From JAVBNO01 sp031551485 (GTDB lineage: Bacteria; Bacillota; Clostridia; Oscillospirales; Ruminococcaceae), in contig JAVBNO010000059.1 of the NCBI GenBank assembly GCA_031551485.1, forward strand, positions 1-19,666: 19,666 bases of DNA. The letters are read 5' to 3'. The stretch's first letter is position 1. Each line of letters starts with the position of its first letter. This document shows, piece by piece, positions 16,232 to 19,666 of this stretch. A model generated the notes under the pieces. The model was not told the DNA's origin, did not search any database, and was given only the letters and a program-made list of their open reading frames with translations. A program made the translations under genes and the position numbers.

Positions 16232-16665
16232 ACATACATAACCACATGCGCCTTTCTTTTCCCGCCAAATCGATCAATGAATCCTTTGGCCGCACGGCGG
16301 TTTGCGCCTTTGTGGGTCTCCTCGACCCCACGGTGGAAGAAATCTGTGACATCAAGACGGCGGTATCGGAGGCAATCACCAACTGCATTGTCCACGCTTA
16401 TCCCGACAGAATCGGTATGGTGTACATAAGCGCAAGGATTAAACAAGATCACTCCGTCGTCATCCGCATTAAGGACGAGGGCTGCGGCATCCCCGACATC
16501 ACAAAGGCCATGGAGCCTTTGTACACAAGCTGCCCGTCCGGCGAGCGTGCCGGGCTGGGATTTGCTGTGATGACCGGGTTGATGGACAGGGTGAAGGTTT
16601 ACTCCGTGGTGGATAAAGGGACCACCGTGGTGCTGGAAAGGAAAATAGCCTCGAAAGCAGATTGA
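16228..16665 (+). CDS. spoIIAB: Anti-sigma-F factor / serine kinase SpoIIAB
   Basis: A GHKL-fold kinase that holds sigma-F inactive and phosphorylates SpoIIAA. It has 145 residues. The N box VSEAITNCIVHAY (catalytic Glu48, Mg-binding Asn52), the G1 box DEGCGIPD (83-90) and the G2 box AGLGFAVM (108-115) are all present, so it should be active. Its start codon overlaps the spoIIAA stop, and its own stop overlaps the sigF start. Confidence 0.96.
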   Translation: MNIHNHMRLSFPAKSINESFGRTAVCAFVGLLDPTVEEICDIKTAVSEAITNCIVHAYPDRIGMVYISARIKQDHSVVIRIKDEGCGIPDITKAMEPLYTSCPSGERAGLGFAVMTGLMDRVKVYSVVDKGTTVVLERKIASKAD

Positions 16666-17351
16666 TGATGTACACCACACAAGAATCCGGTGCTCTGGTC
16701 GACCGCAAAGCGCTGGTCGAAAATAATTTAGGTTTAGTACACGCCTGCGCCCACAAATTCAAGGGCCGTGGCATTGAATATGACGATCTCTTTCAGGCGG
16801 GATGCATTGGTATTATGAAGGCGTCCGAAGCTTTTGATACCGAGCGGGGCGTGCGCTTTTCCACCTATGCCGTACCGGTCATCTTAGGCGAAATCCGGCG
16901 CTTGTTCCGGGATGGCGGCACTGTCAAAATCAGCCGCAGCCTCAAAGAATTGGGGCTGAAAGTAGCCCGTGTGCGAGAGCAGTTTACCCACCGTGAAGGC
17001 CGGGAACCCACCGTCGGCGAAATCGCCGAACTGCTGGGTGTGGACCAGGCGCAGGTGGTGGAAGCCATCGGTGCTTCCACCCCGCCGCTCTCCCTTACTG
17101 ACGAAGACGAAGAAGGCGGCGGCCAAATCGACCTCCCCACCGAATCCCCCGAAGAAATGCTCTCCGACTTAATTTCTCTCAAGCAGGTGGTGGGCCTCCT
17201 CCCCCCCGAAGACCGCAAACTCATTGTCTTGCGCTACTACGGCGGCAAAACTCAAACCCAAACTGCCGAGGTGCTGGGCATGACCCAGGTGCAGGTCTCC
17301 CGCCGCGAAAAAAAGATTCTGACCTCCCTCCGCCAGCAGCTGATTGGCTGA
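16665..17351 (+). CDS. sigF: RNA polymerase sigma-F factor, forespore-specific
   Basis: The first compartment-specific sigma factor of sporulation, active in the forespore; 228 residues. Region 2 is clear (NNLGLVHACAHKF, DDLFQAGCIGIMKA, then RFSTYAVPVILGEIRRLFRD, the block characteristic of the sigma-F/G/B group). Region 3 contains SRSLKELGLK. Region 4 has the helix-turn-helix GGKTQTQTAEVLGMTQVQVS. An acidic linker, DEDEEGG, lies before region 4. ATG 16665 overlaps the spoIIAB stop (TGATG); ATG 16668 is also possible. The ribosome binding site is poor, so translation probably depends on coupling. Close relatives such as sigma-G are ruled out by the spoIIAA-spoIIAB context. Confidence 0.95.
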   Translation: MMYTTQESGALVDRKALVENNLGLVHACAHKFKGRGIEYDDLFQAGCIGIMKASEAFDTERGVRFSTYAVPVILGEIRRLFRDGGTVKISRSLKELGLKVARVREQFTHREGREPTVGEIAELLGVDQAQVVEAIGASTPPLSLTDEDEEGGGQIDLPTESPEEMLSDLISLKQVVGLLPPEDRKLIVLRYYGGKTQTQTAEVLGMTQVQVSRREKKILTSLRQQLIG

Positions 17352-17405
17352 CCCGGATGGATGCTTTTATATGACTTCCTACACCTTTTTGTTTTACCTG
17401 TCCAC

Positions 17406-17450
17406 AACCAACGGGCGGCGGAGCTGAATGCTTCGCCGCCCGTTGGTTTC
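17406..17450 (+). terminator. Rho-independent terminator of the spoIIA operon
   Basis: A perfect 15-bp stem (17406-17420 with 17434-17448) closes a 13-nt loop and is followed by a weak T-rich tail, TTTCTGTTCGTTTTC. It lies 54 bp after the sigF stop. The opposite strand lacks a T-run, so it is a poor terminator for the convergent PTPS-like gene. Confidence 0.85.
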
Positions 17451-17479
17451 TGTTCGTTTTCATACTGTGGCGACAATGA

Positions 17480-17965
17480 TCAATAAGTAAATGACGCCGC
17501 GTTATCACCCGAAGAAAAAGTCATCTTTTTAATGTTAAGTTTGTCTTTCATCAACGAGTAAAACAGTTCAATTAAATTTTCGCAGGTCGCCACTTTTTGG
17601 ACAACCACAAGGCGGCACTCGGGATATGCCTTGGCAAGGTCGGTATCAATAGGCAAACCGGTCATTGTATTGGACGGCGCGCCATGGCGAATGCCTTGTC
17701 CTTCATATACTTTCAGAATTTCAGGAAGCAAAGGATCATTTTTCTGCAAAATAAGCGCATGATCAAAATCTTTCAAATAATCCCACGCAATGCGTTTGGC
17801 GCTGTTACAGGGGTAAACAAAACCGTTTTTTTCGTTTACATCCCCTTCCACTTCCATGGTCAATGTGCCGGTATGTCCATGGAGATACTGTGCCTCTCCT
17901 TCATACCCCAGAAAGCGGTGTGCATATTGAATATTCAGCTTTGTAATCGATACTTTTTTTGCCAT
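17480..17965 (-). CDS. Divergent 6-pyruvoyl-tetrahydropterin synthase / QueD-family protein
   Basis: A 161-residue protein of the PTPS/QueD fold. The zinc ligands are His16 (YAHRFL) and His29/His31 (YLHGHTG), and DFDHAL at 66-71 matches the family's conserved Asp-His. However, the catalytic Cys of QueD (four residues before the first His of HGH) is Ala25, with a Glu at 24. The C-terminal pterin-binding Glu region reads MTFSSGDNA. An insert of about 35 residues (80-115) is not in short QueD proteins. Canonical QueD activity is therefore doubtful; it may be a paralogue with another substrate. ATG 17965 has a strong AAGGAGG eight bases upstream. No other queuosine genes are near. Confidence 0.8.
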   Translation of the reverse strand: MAKKVSITKLNIQYAHRFLGYEGEAQYLHGHTGTLTMEVEGDVNEKNGFVYPCNSAKRIAWDYLKDFDHALILQKNDPLLPEILKVYEGQGIRHGAPSNTMTGLPIDTDLAKAYPECRLVVVQKVATCENLIELFYSLMKDKLNIKKMTFSSGDNAASFTY

Positions 17966-17985
17966 CACCATAACCTCCTTATATT

Positions 17986-18050
17986 TTATAAATTTTGTAA
18001 ACGTATCCCATCAATGTACGGATACCGGTGAACCATCAAATGCAAATCAT
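17986..18050 (-). other. Possible leader mini-ORFs in front of the PTPS-like gene
   Basis: In the predicted leader, AGAAAGAGGTG is followed six bases later by a 4-codon ORF MICI (18050-18036). Its stop overlaps the ATG of a 16-codon ORF MVHRYPYIDGIRLQNL (18036-17986), which ends just before the gene's ribosome binding site. A small stem GTATCC/GGATAC (18003-18025) lies inside the second ORF. The good ribosome binding site is the main support; such short ORFs arise easily by chance. Confidence 0.3.
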
Positions 18051-18106
18051 CGTTATCACCTCTTTCTGTCGCATACAATTATTATTTATAATAATTACTA
18101 ATTAAT

Positions 18107-18135
18107 ATAATAAATTATTTAATAATAAATGTCAA
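18107..18135 (-). promoter_or_regulatory. Near-consensus sigma-A promoter of the PTPS-like gene
   Basis: Minus-strand TTGACA (18130-18135) and TATTAT (18107-18112) are 17 bp apart within a very AT-rich stretch. Transcription would start near 18100, leaving a leader of about 135 nt. Confidence 0.82.
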
Positions 18136-18220
18136 TAAAACTGGCTCATTTTTCAAAAAATATTCACCCCTCACAATCTTTATCAAAGTGAACAAAGCAG
18201 AGAGGGTGTCACGCGCCGCA

Positions 18221-18290
18221 AAAGAAGCATAGAAAAAGTGACCTGCCGACGCCTGCTGGCATCTGTGAGTCACTTATTCTATGCTTCTTT
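18221..18290 (-). terminator. Long inverted repeat, probable terminator of the LCP-like gene
   Basis: The 22-base arms 18221-18242 and 18269-18290 are complementary at all but one position, around a 26-nt loop that can itself fold (TGCC/GGCA). Read on the minus strand it lies about 75 bp after the LCP-like stop and ends in CTTCTTTTGC, so termination is the likely role. The stem is unusually long for a terminator, and it may instead be a mobile palindromic repeat. The rest of 17966-18365 holds only the promoter and leader of the PTPS-like gene. Confidence 0.6.
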
Positions 18291-18365
18291 ATCTGGGTCT
18301 TAAAACACCCGATTCGTTTCCCCGTTTTTCCGCATGTGCGGCTGCTATTCGTTGGAATGGCAAAC

Positions 18366-19274
18366 TCAGTTTGGCTGACCATATAACTGCGTCAACGTTG
18401 CGGTTCCTTCTTCGCTCAGAATAAAATGCTCCCCCGCCTCGTCAAATGCCCCGGCAATGTCCGCCGCAACAGCCGGTTCCGTTGCCAGATGAGCCATATA
18501 TTCCGCCGCCGTCTTCCGCTGTTGGTAATCCAATTGGGACAGATCCGTTTCTGCCCGGTTCACCACCCCTGAAAAAATAGCGTCTACAAGTGGGCTTGTA
18601 AAAAGCTCCATCCGTCCGTTGATGACCCGCGTCACCAGCCCGGTCACAATTTGACAACGCTCTATTTCGCCGCCGCCATAGGTGGGATAAGTGATCACAT
18701 CATAGGCCTTCTTGCCGTCTAACTGGTACAGTCCGGCGTCCATATCAATAAATCGCTCTTCGCTTTCATATTGAAGGGCAACTGGCAGTTGGTAGTCGGT
18801 TGGCCCCAAAAGTTCCATAATTTGCAAAAACTCTGCCTGCTGAATGACCATATACCGGTCGATTTGCAGCCCCATCGCCTCCGCCAGTGCAAGGCGGGCG
18901 TATGCCCCTCCGCCCAGCCAAAATGTCCCGCCCAGGGTGTCTTTTTTCTCCCCTTTCACAAGGTAGGTCTGTGCAGGCAGCGCGGTAACGCTGATCGTTT
19001 GTCTGGTGGGGTCAAATTTTGCCAACACAAATATGGGTACGCCCTCTTTGTCGCCGGGTTGCCCCACCACCAAAACAGTCAAGCTGTCCTCGGCCACCGG
19101 CACATAGGCGTCTGCATTGGCTGCCTCCGCCCCCGACGGGTTGGCGTTAGGGCTGAATACGTACACCGCCATAAACGCCATAAACGCCATAACACAAAAC
19201 GTCGCAATAAACGATATGGCAAAATAATGTCTGTGTTCGCTTTGCGCCCTTACTTTCGCGGGAATAATAATCAC
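18366..19274 (-). CDS. Membrane-anchored LytR-CpsA-Psr (LCP)-like protein, probably degenerate
   Basis: A 302-residue protein with a short positively charged N-terminus, one membrane helix (about 19-42) and an extracellular domain. The domain order resembles LCP proteins, which attach polymers to the cell wall: a strand FVLAKFDPTRQTISVTALPAQTYL in pieces, a glycine patch LGGGAYARLALAEAMG, then IDRYMVIQQAEFLQIMELLG. The usual SIPRDT motif with its arginine is ALPAQT here, and the acidic residue before the first strand is missing, so transferase activity is doubtful. The start is GTG 19274; GGAG lies ten bases upstream, so the exact start is uncertain. No clear sigma-A promoter was found; a loose sigma-E-like match (ATA, 17 bp, TATACTCT) lies near 19310-19345. 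Confidence 0.65.
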   Translation of the reverse strand: MIIIPAKVRAQSEHRHYFAISFIATFCVMAFMAFMAVYVFSPNANPSGAEAANADAYVPVAEDSLTVLVVGQPGDKEGVPIFVLAKFDPTRQTISVTALPAQTYLVKGEKKDTLGGTFWLGGGAYARLALAEAMGLQIDRYMVIQQAEFLQIMELLGPTDYQLPVALQYESEERFIDMDAGLYQLDGKKAYDVITYPTYGGGEIERCQIVTGLVTRVINGRMELFTSPLVDAIFSGVVNRAETDLSQLDYQQRKTAAEYMAHLATEPAVAADIAGAFDEAGEHFILSEEGTATLTQLYGQPN

Positions 19275-19535
19275 CTCTGACCTGCTCCAATGTCGCCTTC
19301 ATTCGAACTATCTTAGAGTATAGGATGTTTGGGCGGGAATATGCTGTCGAAGCAGAAAAGCCGCAGCGGGATTTTTGACAATACGCATAATGAACGGGTG
19401 AATGACGGCTTTTTCTGCGGGATCATCGGCCCGCCGAAAAGGCCCTTGCGCAGTTGTCAACTCGTTCATAGTTAACTGTTGCCCTTTTAGCAAAAAAAAA
19501 CCGTATAAAAGTGTCGTATGAACGCAAAAATAAGC

Positions 19536-19564
19536 TTGACAATGGGGGATTGATTTGCTAATAT
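19536..19564 (+). promoter_or_regulatory. Strong sigma-A promoter, probably of a ribosomal RNA operon
   Basis: TTGACA (19536-19541) and TAATAT (19559-19564) are 17 bp apart, with A-rich sequence just upstream (AACGCAAAAATAAGC) that could serve as an UP element. Transcription would start near 19571 and continue out of the window. Confidence 0.8.
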
Positions 19565-19570
19565 AAATGA

Positions 19571-19666
19571 GCTACCCCGGCGGCAGCGAAGGAAAGAGCC
19601 GCGGGGCGCTTTTCATCTAACGATGGAACGTGGACCTTGAAAAATGAACAACATGAAAAGAAAGCT
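19571..19666 (+). other. Leader resembling the 5' end of an rRNA operon (cut by window end)
   Basis: The transcript begins with a GC-rich hairpin, CCCCGGCGGC against GCCGCGGGG (19575-19606), followed by CGCTTTTC. Further on is GGACCTTGAAAAATGAACAA (from 19632), very like the CTTTGAAAACTGAACA-type sequence found ahead of 16S and 23S genes in Firmicutes. No open frame with a ribosome binding site is seen. 16S itself is not in the window, so this is an inference. The 19275-19535 stretch upstream contains only a weak GCAGAAAAGCC/GGCTTTTTCTGC inverted repeat (19352-19417). Confidence 0.65.

Noticed and set aside
19308..19493. 61-codon minus-strand ORF upstream of the LCP-like gene
   Set aside because: Its best ATG has AGGG about twelve bases away, no homology is recognised, and it sits in the upstream region of the opposing rRNA-like promoter; a real small gene cannot be fully excluded.

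Overview
The window looks like a chromosomal segment of a spore-forming, moderately high-GC Clostridia member, perhaps Oscillospiraceae-like. The lineage is inferred from an intact spoIIAA-spoIIAB-sigF operon, a V/A-type ATPase operon of the bacterial kind, AGGAGG-type ribosome binding sites and frequent GTG/TTG starts. No phage, transposase, CRISPR or toxin-antitoxin genes were seen.

Layout. Positions 1-700 hold three tandem copies of a roughly 244-bp non-coding repeat, each carrying two hairpins. Positions 735-9770, on the minus strand, form one nine-gene V/A-ATPase operon in the order G/H-C-I-K-F-E-A-B-D. It starts from a good promoter (9923-9951) with a long leader containing a 15-bp perfect inverted repeat, and it ends at a strong terminator (735-765). 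Diverging from it is valS (valyl-tRNA synthetase), with its own promoter and no T-box. Between valS and folC lie two copies of a 116-bp GC-rich repeat and an alpha/beta hydrolase. Two terminator-like hairpins follow folC.

Next comes the forespore operon spoIIAA-spoIIAB-sigF, translationally coupled and closed by a 15-bp-stem terminator. On the minus strand are a divergent 6-pyruvoyl-tetrahydropterin synthase (PTPS)/QueD-like gene with a near-consensus promoter and a 135-nt leader, and a membrane-anchored degenerate LytR-CpsA-Psr (LCP)-like gene. The last 130 bases carry a near-consensus promoter and a leader that resembles the start of a ribosomal RNA operon lying just outside the window.

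Functionally the window is mostly housekeeping (ion-pumping ATPase, tRNA charging, folate polyglutamylation) plus sporulation control. The most unusual items are the two families of structured intergenic repeats, the palindromic leader of the ATPase operon, a K subunit that seems to lack sodium ligands, a PTPS-family protein missing the usual catalytic Cys and pterin-binding Glu, and the LCP-like protein lacking the family's catalytic motif. I found no clear new multi-gene system.
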